From assembly GCF_000218625.1 (NCBI RefSeq), contig NC_015672.1, forward strand, positions 434,001-498,000: 64,000 bases of DNA, read 5' to 3'. This DNA is from Flexistipes sinusarabici DSM 4947. Its GTDB lineage: Bacteria > Chrysiogenota > Deferribacteres > Deferribacterales > Flexistipitaceae. The notes beneath the pieces were generated by a model. That model was not told the DNA's origin. It did no database searches and saw only the letters and a program-made list of their open reading frames with translations. Position numbers and translations under genes: made by a program. Below are positions 1 through 7,875 of this stretch, piece after piece; within the stretch, counting starts at the first letter, position 1, and every line of letters begins with the position of its first letter.

Positions 1-63
1 CTTAAAAAGGCAAAGGTTAAAGATTTTATTTTTGAGGATAGAGAGCTTGAAAGCCTTTATTAA
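1..63 (+). CDS. C-terminal end of an unidentified gene upstream of cydA
   Basis: The first 63 bases read as an open frame of 20 codons ending in TAA at 61-63. The tail is charged and ends in LESLY. It ends 19 bases before the cydA start and just before that gene's ribosome binding site, so it is probably the preceding gene of the same transcription unit. Too little is present to name a family. Confidence 0.5.
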   Translation, partial: LKKAKVKDFIFEDRELESLY

Positions 64-82
64 TTAACACAAGGAGGTCGTT

Positions 83-1405
83 ATGGATGCTTTAATGCTT
101 GCCAGACTGCAGTTTGCAATGACTGCAATGTTCCATTTTATTTTCGTCCCGTTGACGCTGGGTCTTTCTGTTTTGGTGGCTATTATGGAAACAATGTATG
201 TGAAAACGGGCAATGAGACGTATCTCAGGATGACTAAGTTCTGGGGGAAGCTGTTTTTGATAAATTTTGCCCTCGGCGTTGTCACCGGTATTACTATGGA
301 GTTTCAGTTCGGTATGAATTGGGCGGAATATTCAAAGTATGTGGGCGATATTTTCGGAGCTCCGCTTGCAATTGAAGCCACTATGGCTTTTTTCCTGGAA
401 TCCACTTTTCTCGGTGTATGGATTTTCGGGTGGAAAAAGATTTCAAAAAAAGCTCATGCCTTTGCTATCTGGATGGTGGCAATTGGGTCGAATTTGTCAG
501 CATTGTGGATTCTTATCGCAAATGCATGGATGCAACATCCGGTAGGGTATGTTATAAGGAATAACAGAGCAGAGTTAAATGATTTTTCCGAAGTGATTTT
601 TTCACCTTATGCATGGCTTAAGTTTTTTCATACTGTGATGGGCGGTTATATCGTGGGCGCATTTTTTGTAATGGGTGTTGCCGCTTATCATATTTTGAAA
701 AAGAATCAGCTGGATTTTTTCAAAAAATCATTCAAAATTGCTGCTGTTTTCGGTTTGGTTATTTCTATTGGGATAGCTGTTATCGGCGATTTCCATGCCA
801 AAGAAGTGGCAAAAACACAGCCGTCAAAGATGGCTGCTATGGAATCTCTTTGGCAGACTCAGGAGAATGCACCTATATATATGTTTGCATGGCCTGATGC
901 TGAGAATGAGCAAAATGCTTTTGAATTTTTGCTCATCCCAGGTCTTTTGAGTTATCTTGCCCACGGTGATTTTAATGCTGAGGTGACGGGACTGAAGGAC
1001 ATCCCGAGAAATGAAAGGCCTCCTGTGTGGCCTACTTTTCTTACTTTCAGACTGATGGTGTGCCTTGGCTTTATTTTTATAGTTCTCAGCCTGCTGGCTT
1101 TTATTTATTCAAAGAAAGATTCTCTGGAGAATAAACGATGGTTTCTGAAGCTTATGCTTTATGCAATACCATTGCCCTATATTGCAGCTCAGCTGGGCTG
1201 GATTGTGGCTGAAATCGGTCGCCAGCCCTGGATTGTCTATGGTGTTATGAAAACTTCAGATGCCGTTTCAAAAAGTGTGACGGCAGGCCAGGTATGGATG
1301 TCGTTAATAGGCTTTTTTATTTTTTACGGCATTTTAGCTGTTGTTGATTTATTTCTTCTTACAAAGTTTTCCAAAAAAGGCCCTGAGCCTGAGAAAACTG
1401 CGTAA
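83..1405 (+). CDS. cydA: Cytochrome bd quinol oxidase subunit I
   Basis: Subunit I of the cytochrome bd quinol:O2 oxidoreductase, an inner-membrane terminal oxidase with high oxygen affinity. The 440-residue protein has the family hallmarks: heme-ligand His18 near the N-terminus, His183 in a FFHTVMGG segment, a Met ligand near 325 in a FRLMVCLGF segment, Glu98 and Glu106 in the proton path, and the GRQPW motif at 379-383. The quinol-binding Q loop (around 240-320) keeps Lys249 and Glu254 but is short, which explains the length against about 520 residues in E. coli. The start is set by an AAGGAGGT site at 71-78. It is followed 23 bases later by cydB. It suggests microaerobic respiration or oxygen scavenging. 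Confidence 0.97.
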   Translation: MDALMLARLQFAMTAMFHFIFVPLTLGLSVLVAIMETMYVKTGNETYLRMTKFWGKLFLINFALGVVTGITMEFQFGMNWAEYSKYVGDIFGAPLAIEATMAFFLESTFLGVWIFGWKKISKKAHAFAIWMVAIGSNLSALWILIANAWMQHPVGYVIRNNRAELNDFSEVIFSPYAWLKFFHTVMGGYIVGAFFVMGVAAYHILKKNQLDFFKKSFKIAAVFGLVISIGIAVIGDFHAKEVAKTQPSKMAAMESLWQTQENAPIYMFAWPDAENEQNAFEFLLIPGLLSYLAHGDFNAEVTGLKDIPRNERPPVWPTFLTFRLMVCLGFIFIVLSLLAFIYSKKDSLENKRWFLKLMLYAIPLPYIAAQLGWIVAEIGRQPWIVYGVMKTSDAVSKSVTAGQVWMSLIGFFIFYGILAVVDLFLLTKFSKKGPEPEKTA

Positions 1406-1428
1406 AAGGTTCTTAAAGGAGGATTATT

Positions 1429-2466
1429 ATGGAAGCGTATGTTTTTCAATTTATATGGTTTGGTCTATGGGGACTTTTGTGGGCAGTATATTTTATGCTT
1501 GACGGCTTTGATCTTGGAGCTGGAATGCTGCATCCTTTTATTGCAAAAAATGATACAGAAAGACGGATGGTAATAAATACATTGGGACCCGTGTGGGACG
1601 GAAATGAGGTATGGTTAATTACCGCAGGAGGTGCTACTTTTGCAGCATTTCCGACCACATATGCCTATATGTTCAGCTATCTTTACACCCCTTTGCTTAT
1701 TATACTTTTTGCTTTGATTTTCAGAGGTGTTTCATTTGAGTTCAGAGGCAAAAATGATTCGGCAGGATGGAAAAAAGGCTGGGATTTTGCCATCTTTATT
1801 GGCAGCTTTATTCCAGCATTGCTGTTTGGTGTGGCTTTCGGAAATATTTTTCAGGGTCTGCCTATAGATGCGGCAGGTTATCATGGAAATCTTTTTACGC
1901 TGCTCAATCCATACGGCATTTTAACCGGCATACTTTTTGTCTGCCTGTTTCTTGTTCATGCTTTTTTGTGGCTGTCTATAAAGGCAACGGGTGATTTGAG
2001 AAAAAGAGCTCAGAAGCTTGCCAAAAAGCTCTGGCCAATTCTTTTGATTGTAGCGGTTCTTTTTCTTGTTCACACCTGGTTTGCCACAAACCTGTATGAT
2101 AACTTTTTTGCAGCACCTGCTGGGTTTGTGATACCTGTACTTGCCGTTGTTGCATTGCTCTTAAGTTATGTGTTTATGAATTCATCGTATGTCAAAGCAT
2201 TCTATGCATCATGTGTTACAATCCTTATGGTGGTTTTTACGGGGATTTACGGGCTGTTTCCTAATCTTATCCCGTCGAGTATCGATACAGCATACAGCTT
2301 AACTGCCATAAACTCATCCTCAAGTGTGTATACACTAAAAATTATGACTGTGGTTGTGGCTATTTTTGTTCCCATTGTTCTGATTTATCAAATTTGGACA
2401 TACAAGGTTTTCAGCGATCCCGTAACGGAAGAAGAAATATATGATGAGGAAGCAGAAGCTTATTAA
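1429..2466 (+). CDS. cydB: Cytochrome bd quinol oxidase subunit II
   Basis: Subunit II of the bd oxidase, the membrane partner that stabilises the heme centres of CydA. The 345-residue protein has about eight membrane segments and the typical N-terminal region with LDGFDLGAGML and GPVWDGNEVW motifs. A strong ribosome binding site (AAGGAGG) precedes the ATG. It forms an operon with cydA and is closed by a hairpin terminator 7 bases after its stop. No cydX-like small ORF is evident in the gap. Confidence 0.97.
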   Translation: MEAYVFQFIWFGLWGLLWAVYFMLDGFDLGAGMLHPFIAKNDTERRMVINTLGPVWDGNEVWLITAGGATFAAFPTTYAYMFSYLYTPLLIILFALIFRGVSFEFRGKNDSAGWKKGWDFAIFIGSFIPALLFGVAFGNIFQGLPIDAAGYHGNLFTLLNPYGILTGILFVCLFLVHAFLWLSIKATGDLRKRAQKLAKKLWPILLIVAVLFLVHTWFATNLYDNFFAAPAGFVIPVLAVVALLLSYVFMNSSYVKAFYASCVTILMVVFTGIYGLFPNLIPSSIDTAYSLTAINSSSSVYTLKIMTVVVAIFVPIVLIYQIWTYKVFSDPVTEEEIYDEEAEAY

Positions 2467-2472
2467 AGATTT

Positions 2473-2498
2473 AACAGGGGGGCAGCCCCCTGTTTTTA
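2473..2498 (+). terminator. Rho-independent terminator after cydB
   Basis: A 9-bp stem (2473-2481 pairs with 2486-2494) rich in G:C closes a GCAG loop and runs into five T residues. It lies directly after the cydB stop codon. Confidence 0.85.
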
Positions 2499-2550
2499 AT
2501 AACAAGTCTGATTTTATGCCTTTCAATTTTATGTGCAATATTTTCACATA

Positions 2551-2578
2551 AACAGTGCAATTTTTGCACTGTTTTTTT
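2551..2578. terminator. Second perfect hairpin with T-tract
   Basis: AACAGTGCAA at 2551-2560 pairs perfectly with TTGCACTGTT at 2564-2573 around a 3-nt loop and is followed by more T residues. It could act as a back-up terminator of cydAB. The stem is symmetrical, so it may work on either strand. Confidence 0.7.
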
Positions 2579-2748
2579 GTTGATATTTTATTTCTCTTTT
2601 CTTAATAATGTGTTAATTTTTGGCATAAAAAATGATATTGATTATTAAAATTGGATTTCACATCTAAATTTAATATGCCTTATTGAAAGAAAAGATGCTG
2701 GAAATCAATGCAGTTTTTTGAACTGTAAAATCATATCGGAGGGTTTTA

Positions 2749-3552
2749 ATGCTAAATTTTAGAAAAATTGTTTCGCTTGTAATGCTGCTGTCATTTATTG
2801 TAGTGGTTTATTCAGGTGTGTTTCTTTTTATTGTACCTGAGGGGAAAGTTGCCTATTGGGTGAACTGGCAGCTTATAGGACTTAATAAAACTCAATATGC
2901 TGAAGTCCATGACGTGGGGGTTTTATTATTTCTCGTTAGTTCCGTTTTGCATATTTATTTAAATTGGAATGCGATATTGAATTACCTTAAAAACAAATCA
3001 AAAAGAATAGTTTTGTTTACGCCAAATTTTATTGCAGCATTGCTGATAACTTTGATTTTTACAGCAGGGAGTCTGTATAAATTTCCGCCTTTTGATAGTT
3101 TCTTAAACATTGCCACCAGCATGGATAAATATTGGGCACAAGAATACGGGACACCTCCCTTTGGACATGCCGAACTTTCGGGACTAAAAAGTTTGTGCAG
3201 CAAGATGAACTTAGATTTTAAAAAGGCAATAAAACTTCTTGAGGATAAAGGTATAACTGTAAAAGACGAAAATGAAACACTTTTGAAAATATCTGAGAGA
3301 GCCGGGATGACCCCTGCTGAAGTGTACAAAATTATAAAGCCGGCCAGGATTGAAGGAAGTGAAGAAGTTCCCACTGGATTGGGAAAAATGACTCTGGGGG
3401 AAGTGTGCAAAAAGTATGATATTGATATAAATAAAGCTTTGAACATTTTGAAGAGCAAGGGATTCCGTGTTACCCCTGAATCACAGGTGAAAGAGCTTTC
3501 AGAACAAAAAGGAAAGCTGCCTATGGATATCTATGAGCTTATAAAGCAGTAG
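2749..3552 (+). CDS. DUF4405-like membrane protein with duplicated C-terminal module
   Basis: A 267-residue protein. The N-terminal ~115 residues have three hydrophobic segments (about 8-30, 55-75, 93-112) with a His in each of the second region's flanks (EVHDVG and VLHIYLNW), a pattern seen in DUF4405/cytochrome b-like membrane domains that can bind heme; heme binding is inference. The soluble C-terminal part carries two copies of a ~55-residue helical module, each ending in a P(A/M)(E/D)(V/I)Y(K/E)(I/L)IK-like motif near residues 195 and 260. The ATG is preceded by CGGAGGG. It lies between cydB and tRNA-Leu with no partner gene, so its role is unknown; a membrane redox or sensing role is only a guess. 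Confidence 0.7.
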   Translation: MLNFRKIVSLVMLLSFIVVVYSGVFLFIVPEGKVAYWVNWQLIGLNKTQYAEVHDVGVLLFLVSSVLHIYLNWNAILNYLKNKSKRIVLFTPNFIAALLITLIFTAGSLYKFPPFDSFLNIATSMDKYWAQEYGTPPFGHAELSGLKSLCSKMNLDFKKAIKLLEDKGITVKDENETLLKISERAGMTPAEVYKIIKPARIEGSEEVPTGLGKMTLGEVCKKYDIDINKALNILKSKGFRVTPESQVKELSEQKGKLPMDIYELIKQ

Positions 3553-3601
3553 GCGGACTTATATGAACTTTTAATTCAGGCCACTTCAGCGGTTTTTAAA
3601 C

Positions 3602-3630
3602 TTGACATTTTTTGTAAACAAGCATATAAA
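3602..3630 (+). promoter_or_regulatory. Sigma70-type promoter of tRNA-Leu
   Basis: TTGACA at 3602-3607 and TATAAA at 3625-3630 are separated by 17 bases, 31 bases before the tRNA-Leu gene. Confidence 0.75.
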
Positions 3631-3660
3631 AACCCTACAATTCAGGCATTTAGCCACTTT

Positions 3661-3749
3661 GCCCGGGTGGCGGAATTGGTAGACGCACAGGACTTAAAAT
3701 CCTGTGGGAGCCTGCTCCCGTGCCGGTTCGATTCCGGCCCCGGGCACCA
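3661..3749 (+). tRNA. tRNA-Leu(UAA), intact copy used as island attachment site
   Basis: An 89-nt gene including encoded CCA. The acceptor stem GCCCGGG (3661-3667) pairs with CCCGGGC (3739-3745). The anticodon loop reads CTTAAAA with anticodon TAA, and a long variable arm (GGGAGCCTGCTCCC) marks a class II tRNA. The 3' part from 3689 onward is repeated at 17988, showing that this gene is the integration target of the island that follows. Confidence 0.97.
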
Positions 3750-3750
3750 T
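3689..3750 (+). repeat. attL: left 62-bp direct repeat (tRNA-Leu 3' part)
   Basis: Identical to 17988-18049. It runs from the anticodon stem through the variable and T arms and CCA of tRNA-Leu. The bases on either side differ from the other copy, so the boundary of identity is sharp. Confidence 0.95.
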
Positions 3751-3808
3751 TATTATCAATAAGTTACATACCAAAGACTCTTATCAGACAAAACAGATTA
3801 TTTTCTCT

Positions 3809-3868
3809 TGGATACACTTTTGGATACATTTTCGGCTCCGGTTTTGATTGGATACACTTTTGGATACA
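3809..3868 (+). promoter_or_regulatory. Arm-type integrase-binding repeats, left end
   Basis: TGGATACA occurs four times, at 3809, 3821, 3849 and 3861, as two pairs with a 12-base step. The same paired arrangement is found beside the integrase start at 17819 and 17831. Repeats flanking attachment sites of this kind are normally the arm-type binding sites of tyrosine integrases or their excisionase. The remaining sequence to 4103 is AT-rich with nothing else I recognise. Confidence 0.65.
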
Positions 3869-4103
3869 TGTGAAAAGTGAAGATAAAAAACCCTGTATAT
3901 CTTGAACATACAAATACATCAGATTGCCTCATAATAAAAAATACAGCCAAATAGGTCTATATCAATTTTGAAAAGCTATGAATTTACAAAAAAATTATTG
4001 TTTTATCATTAGGCCAAAAATTGGCATTATTTTTTAACTTCAGGTATAATAAGAAAATGTTATTGTTTATAGATTTAATTATTAAAAAATATGGGAGAGT
4101 TAG

Positions 4104-4328
4104 GTGAAAACAAAATTATTAACGATTGTAGTTTTTGTTAGTATAAGTTTATCAGTATATTGTGCGGAGACCCCTGAATTAGGCGGAGAAATGGGCAAAG
4201 CTGTTGGTGGAATGATTACAGATGTGTTTTTTGGCCTTGTTTTGCCAGTAGCTTTTCTAATTATAATTGGCCTTATTATTGTTAAATTTATTGAAAAGAA
4301 GCTGAAATCAAGTAAACGCAAGAGATAA
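4104..4328 (+). CDS. Small secreted or membrane protein, unknown
   Basis: A 74-residue protein with a hydrophobic N-terminal segment ending in SVYCAE, like a signal peptide, and a second hydrophobic segment at about 42-62 followed by a very basic tail (KKLKSSKRKR). It would be a small membrane protein with a cytoplasmic basic end. The start is GTG, chosen because GGGAGAG lies just upstream. First gene of the island; no family recognised. Confidence 0.5.
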   Translation: MKTKLLTIVVFVSISLSVYCAETPELGGEMGKAVGGMITDVFFGLVLPVAFLIIIGLIIVKFIEKKLKSSKRKR

Positions 4329-4480
4329 AAGGTAATGAGGAAAGTTTGAAAAATGTTCATAGTAATATATAATATTTTTAATGAGAAAAAAGTGTGTTTC
4401 AAAACGGGGCGACGAGAAAGGGATAGATTGTTTTGTTCTCTATGCTTTGCATTGATGGTTGAATACAAAGGAGGTAATCC

Positions 4481-4702
4481 GTGAAAGAGAAATGCATACT
4501 AATGGAAGTGCAAAATGATGGAGAAGAAATTGTTCTTTTAGATGGACGGAGATTAAAGATTAATTCAAGCGATATTCCAACTGCCTGTGTTTGGTTGCCA
4601 ACAGCGGAACTTGAAATAATAAATGAAAATAGTGAGGGAACATTATCTGTGAGAATTCGCAATATTAGTAACAATGAAGAAGTTAAAGCAGTTTGGTTGT
4701 AA
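4481..4702 (+). CDS. Small hypothetical protein
   Basis: A 73-residue acidic protein with mostly beta-like patterns and no membrane segment. The start is GTG with a near-perfect AAAGGAGGT ribosome binding site 6 bases upstream, the main reason to believe it is expressed. It precedes the restriction-modification genes by about 190 bases. I do not recognise the family. Confidence 0.5.
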   Translation: MKEKCILMEVQNDGEEIVLLDGRRLKINSSDIPTACVWLPTAELEIINENSEGTLSVRIRNISNNEEVKAVWL

Positions 4703-4888
4703 AATTATAGTTGCCATTTAATTATCAGCTATAGTAATGTTTCAAAGGTTCAATAAATCTTCCATTTTATTTTTTAAACTTTACAAAAAATGAATGCGTG
4801 ATCTTTTAAAAATGGTTTGAAAAGTCGGTCAAAATTGATAAACTAATATCAAATATTTTTTTGAGAGTTGGGGTAAATTTCTATAATT

Positions 4889-6466
4889 ATGAGTGAATTA
4901 TTAACAATAAAAGAAGCGAGTATATGGGCGAGCAATTATTTGAATAAACCTGTGACAGCTTCCAATATATCTTATTTGATTCAATACGGCAGAGTGCGAA
5001 AAGTCGGCAAAAACGGCCATACTTATATCGATTTGAATGATTTGAAAAAATATTATCAGCAGAATTCCGGTAAAAAGGAAGTAGACTGGAAGAAGGTACT
5101 GGGGGACGATCTGAACTGGCACTTATCCTTTGCCGATTACAAAGAGTCTGAAACGACAAAACACGTTCACAGACTTCACCCCTATAAAGGTAAGTTTATT
5201 CCTCAGCTGGTGGAATATTTTCTGGATGGTCATACCGATGAATTTAAGAAAGATGTTTATTTCAAGAAAGGCGATATTGTTTTAGATCCTTTCTGTGGCA
5301 GCGGAACAACGCTCGTGCAGGCAAATGAACTGGGATTGCATGCTGTCGGTGTTGATGTATCTGCATTTAATTCATTAATCAGTAATATTAAGACAAGCAG
5401 ACATGATATTGTGGATATAAAGAAAAGCGTCAGGGATATTACTATCCGCTTGAAAAATTTCATAGCTGGCAGAAACAACCTTGAATTTGAAGAACGGTTA
5501 CTTGAGGAACTGAAAAATTTTAATGATAAATATTTTCCTTCCCCTGATTATAAAAGATGGGTCAGGCAGGGCGAAATTAATGAAAAGGAATACAGCCGGG
5601 AAAAGGCTGAATTGTTTCTGGATAAATATTACGAACTTGTAAAAAAATATAATATTAAGCTGAGACAGGAAAGAGACGATACATTTATAGATAAATGGTT
5701 TTTAAAGCCTGTCAGAGAGGAAATAGACTTTGTTTTTGAAGAATTAAAAAAAATCGAAAATCCAGACACCATGAAGATATTATGCGTAATGTTGAGTAGG
5801 ACGATCCGGTCATGTAGAGCAACCACGCATTCCGATCTGGGAACTTTGAAGGAACCCGTCACAGCGACATATTATTGCAGAAAGCATGGTAAAATATGTA
5901 AGCCATTATTTACCATTTTAACATGGTGGGAACGTTATACCAAAGATACATTGAAACGCATTATGGAATTTGAGAAACTGAAAACAGATACTCACCAATA
6001 TTGTATTGCGGGAGACAGCAGAGATGTTGACCTGGTTGAAAGGCTGTATAAAAAGAATCCTGCGCTGGCGGAAATGGTGAGAGATAAAAGAATCAAAGGT
6101 ATCTTTTCTTCGCCGCCTTATGTTGGCTTGATTGATTATCATGAACAGCATGCTTATGCTTATGATTTATTCGGATTTGGGAGAAAAGACGAGCAAGAAA
6201 TAGGCCCTCTTTTTAAAGGCAGTGGTGCAGAAGCTCGTGAATCCTATGTGAATGGTATCTCTTCTGTTCTGAAAAACTGCAAGAAGTATCTGCAGGACGA
6301 TTATGATGTTTTCCTTGTGGCCAATGATAAATTTAATCTTTATCCGAAAATAGCTGAGAAAGCGGGCATGAAGATTTTCAATAAATTCAAGCGCCCTGTC
6401 TTAAACCGGGTTGAAAAAAACAGATCGGCATATGCTGAAATCATTTTTCATATGAAAGAAAAATAA
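4889..6466 (+). CDS. DNA methyltransferase with N-terminal HTH, type II R-M
   Basis: A 525-residue SAM-dependent DNA methyltransferase of the adenine-N6/cytosine-N4 class. Residues 1-60 look like a small helix-turn-helix domain (TIKEASIWAS...), which may bind its own promoter. HPYKGKF at about 97-103 resembles motif X, DPFCGSGTT at 133-141 is the SAM-binding motif I, and SSPPY at 406-410 is the catalytic motif IV. The long stretch between motifs I and IV would hold the target-recognition region. The next gene is a PD-(D/E)XK nuclease 27 bases downstream, so the pair is a restriction-modification system protecting the host from restriction at the shared site. Specificity cannot be read from sequence alone. 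Confidence 0.9.
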   Translation: MSELLTIKEASIWASNYLNKPVTASNISYLIQYGRVRKVGKNGHTYIDLNDLKKYYQQNSGKKEVDWKKVLGDDLNWHLSFADYKESETTKHVHRLHPYKGKFIPQLVEYFLDGHTDEFKKDVYFKKGDIVLDPFCGSGTTLVQANELGLHAVGVDVSAFNSLISNIKTSRHDIVDIKKSVRDITIRLKNFIAGRNNLEFEERLLEELKNFNDKYFPSPDYKRWVRQGEINEKEYSREKAELFLDKYYELVKKYNIKLRQERDDTFIDKWFLKPVREEIDFVFEELKKIENPDTMKILCVMLSRTIRSCRATTHSDLGTLKEPVTATYYCRKHGKICKPLFTILTWWERYTKDTLKRIMEFEKLKTDTHQYCIAGDSRDVDLVERLYKKNPALAEMVRDKRIKGIFSSPPYVGLIDYHEQHAYAYDLFGFGRKDEQEIGPLFKGSGAEARESYVNGISSVLKNCKKYLQDDYDVFLVANDKFNLYPKIAEKAGMKIFNKFKRPVLNRVEKNRSAYAEIIFHMKEK

Positions 6467-6493
6467 ACATTATTAATATAATTGGCGGGATAT

Positions 6494-7549
6494 ATGGCAC
6501 TGGAAAACAGAGTAAAAGAAAAAATAGCAATTGAAGTAATAAAAGTCCTTATTTCAAGGTTTGACAGTTTTCCGGAGGATGCATCCAATATCAGAAATGC
6601 CCCGTTTCATGATGCTTTTCTAAACGCATTTGCTGATAAATTAGACGGAAAAGTACCGGATACTCCTTTCTTTATCAGCCTTGCAAGTTGGCTGCACGGT
6701 TTAAACACAACATTGGGACAAACGTTTTTCGAAAATGTTGCACAGATTTTATCTGATGGGGAGAAAAGAGAATATACATCTAAGAAACTTGGTAATTTGA
6801 CAATTACAAAAAACCACAGAGAAAAAATTTCTGAAATTGCAGCAGATTTAAGCACTTCTACCGAGCTGCCTGATTTGGAAAGAGAAAACAAGCTTTTATT
6901 GCAAAATTATGATGGTGAAAATATAAAAGCGGTGGATTTTTCCGCTGATGTATTCTTTGAAGATGAGGATCAGGTTATTGCTATTGAAATAAAATCTGTT
7001 AAACCAAATTCAGGGGAAATGAAAGGAGAGAAACAAAAGATTCTTGAAGGTAAAGCCGCCTTGCAAAAGAAATTCCCCAAGAAAGAAATCTATTTTTACA
7101 TAGGTTTTCCTTTTGACCCAACTGTTGATCCTGCGGAAGAAAAAGTTACAGGGTATAATAAAGAAAGATTTTTACGTTCAATAATAAATATGAGTAAATT
7201 CTTTGATCCTGAGGAGACACTTGTGGCCAGCGAATTATGGGATTTCCTCTCTGGTCAGAAGAATACTATGGAACAGATTCTGGAAATAATAAACAATATT
7301 GCCACACCTGATTTTCTTGAAAAATTTAGATACTTAAAGTCAGGTGAAAACAGATATAATCAGGATTATATTCCGCTTCTTGATAAATGGTTTTTATCTT
7401 CTGAGAAAGAGCTTGTGCAAAATGACGGAAAAATAAAAGATAAAATAGAGAATGATAAAAGATTAACCAGAATATATAATAAACAGCCTTTCGATGCTAA
7501 AGGCAGCTATATGTTTGAAAGGTATATTGAACTTAAAGAGTTGGTATAA
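6494..7549 (+). CDS. Type II restriction endonuclease, TdeIII-like
   Basis: A 351-residue nuclease. A PD-(D/E)XK core is visible as D152 in DFSADVFFED and E165-x-K167 in IAIEIKS. The SLASWLHGLNTTLGQ region near 62-76 is what I associate with TdeIII-family enzymes (GGNCC cutters), a family call from memory. It cleaves unmodified DNA at the site methylated by the upstream enzyme. An in-frame TTG lies at 6482, but the ATG at 6494 after GGCGGGA is a better start. It is convergent with the small regulator gene at 7555-7770. Confidence 0.82.
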   Translation: MALENRVKEKIAIEVIKVLISRFDSFPEDASNIRNAPFHDAFLNAFADKLDGKVPDTPFFISLASWLHGLNTTLGQTFFENVAQILSDGEKREYTSKKLGNLTITKNHREKISEIAADLSTSTELPDLERENKLLLQNYDGENIKAVDFSADVFFEDEDQVIAIEIKSVKPNSGEMKGEKQKILEGKAALQKKFPKKEIYFYIGFPFDPTVDPAEEKVTGYNKERFLRSIINMSKFFDPEETLVASELWDFLSGQKNTMEQILEIINNIATPDFLEKFRYLKSGENRYNQDYIPLLDKWFLSSEKELVQNDGKIKDKIENDKRLTRIYNKQPFDAKGSYMFERYIELKELV

Positions 7550-7554
7550 TATTT

Positions 7555-7770
7555 CTATTTTTTGATTTCTAGAAAATTCGGTAGTGGCCATTCCATGTCG
7601 ATACAAAGTTTACAGAGGTTTCTAACAGTGATGTTTGCTTCACCTTTGAGAAGTTTTTGCGCTGTATCTGAATTAAGCAATTTGCTTAAGGTTACAGTAT
7701 TATGCTTTCTTTTAAGTTCCTGTAAATATTTGTCTTTTAACACAATATCAATCTTCTGATTATTTTTCAT
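7555..7770 (-). CDS. Small HTH-type regulator
   Basis: A 71-residue protein on the minus strand whose centre (TLSKLLNSDTAQKLLKGEANITVRNL) has the spacing of a short Cro/XRE-type or antitoxin-like helix-turn-helix. It lies between the restriction endonuclease and a divergent gene whose promoter contains a perfect inverted repeat, so it may repress that promoter or act as a control protein of the restriction system. Its own ribosome binding site is weak. The functional assignment is tentative. Confidence 0.5.
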   Translation of the reverse strand: MKNNQKIDIVLKDKYLQELKRKHNTVTLSKLLNSDTAQKLLKGEANITVRNLCKLCIDMEWPLPNFLEIKK

Positions 7771-7813
7771 ACTAACTTTTTATAACATTTCTCGGAAAAA
7801 CGCAATCTTTTTC

Positions 7814-7842
7814 TTGACATTTTGCGGTTTTCCGCATATAAT
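7814..7842 (+). promoter_or_regulatory. Consensus promoter with inverted-repeat operator
   Basis: TTGACA at 7814-7819 and TATAAT at 7837-7842 have a 17-base spacer. The spacer holds TGCGG-TTTT-CCGCA (7823-7836), a perfect 5-bp inverted repeat placed where a bound repressor would block RNA polymerase. It drives the HD-domain gene at 7876. Confidence 0.75.
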
Positions 7843-7875
7843 ATTGGGTATAAAATTAAAGATAGGAGAAGTGTT

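Noticed and set aside
4100-4468. 122-codon antisense frame over the first island gene
   Set aside because: Ends and starts without ribosome binding signals and overlaps a better-supported small ORF.
4882-4887. TATAAT directly before the methyltransferase ATG as a leaderless promoter
   Set aside because: Transcription would start inside the second codon, and the only -35-like box gives a 15-base spacer.
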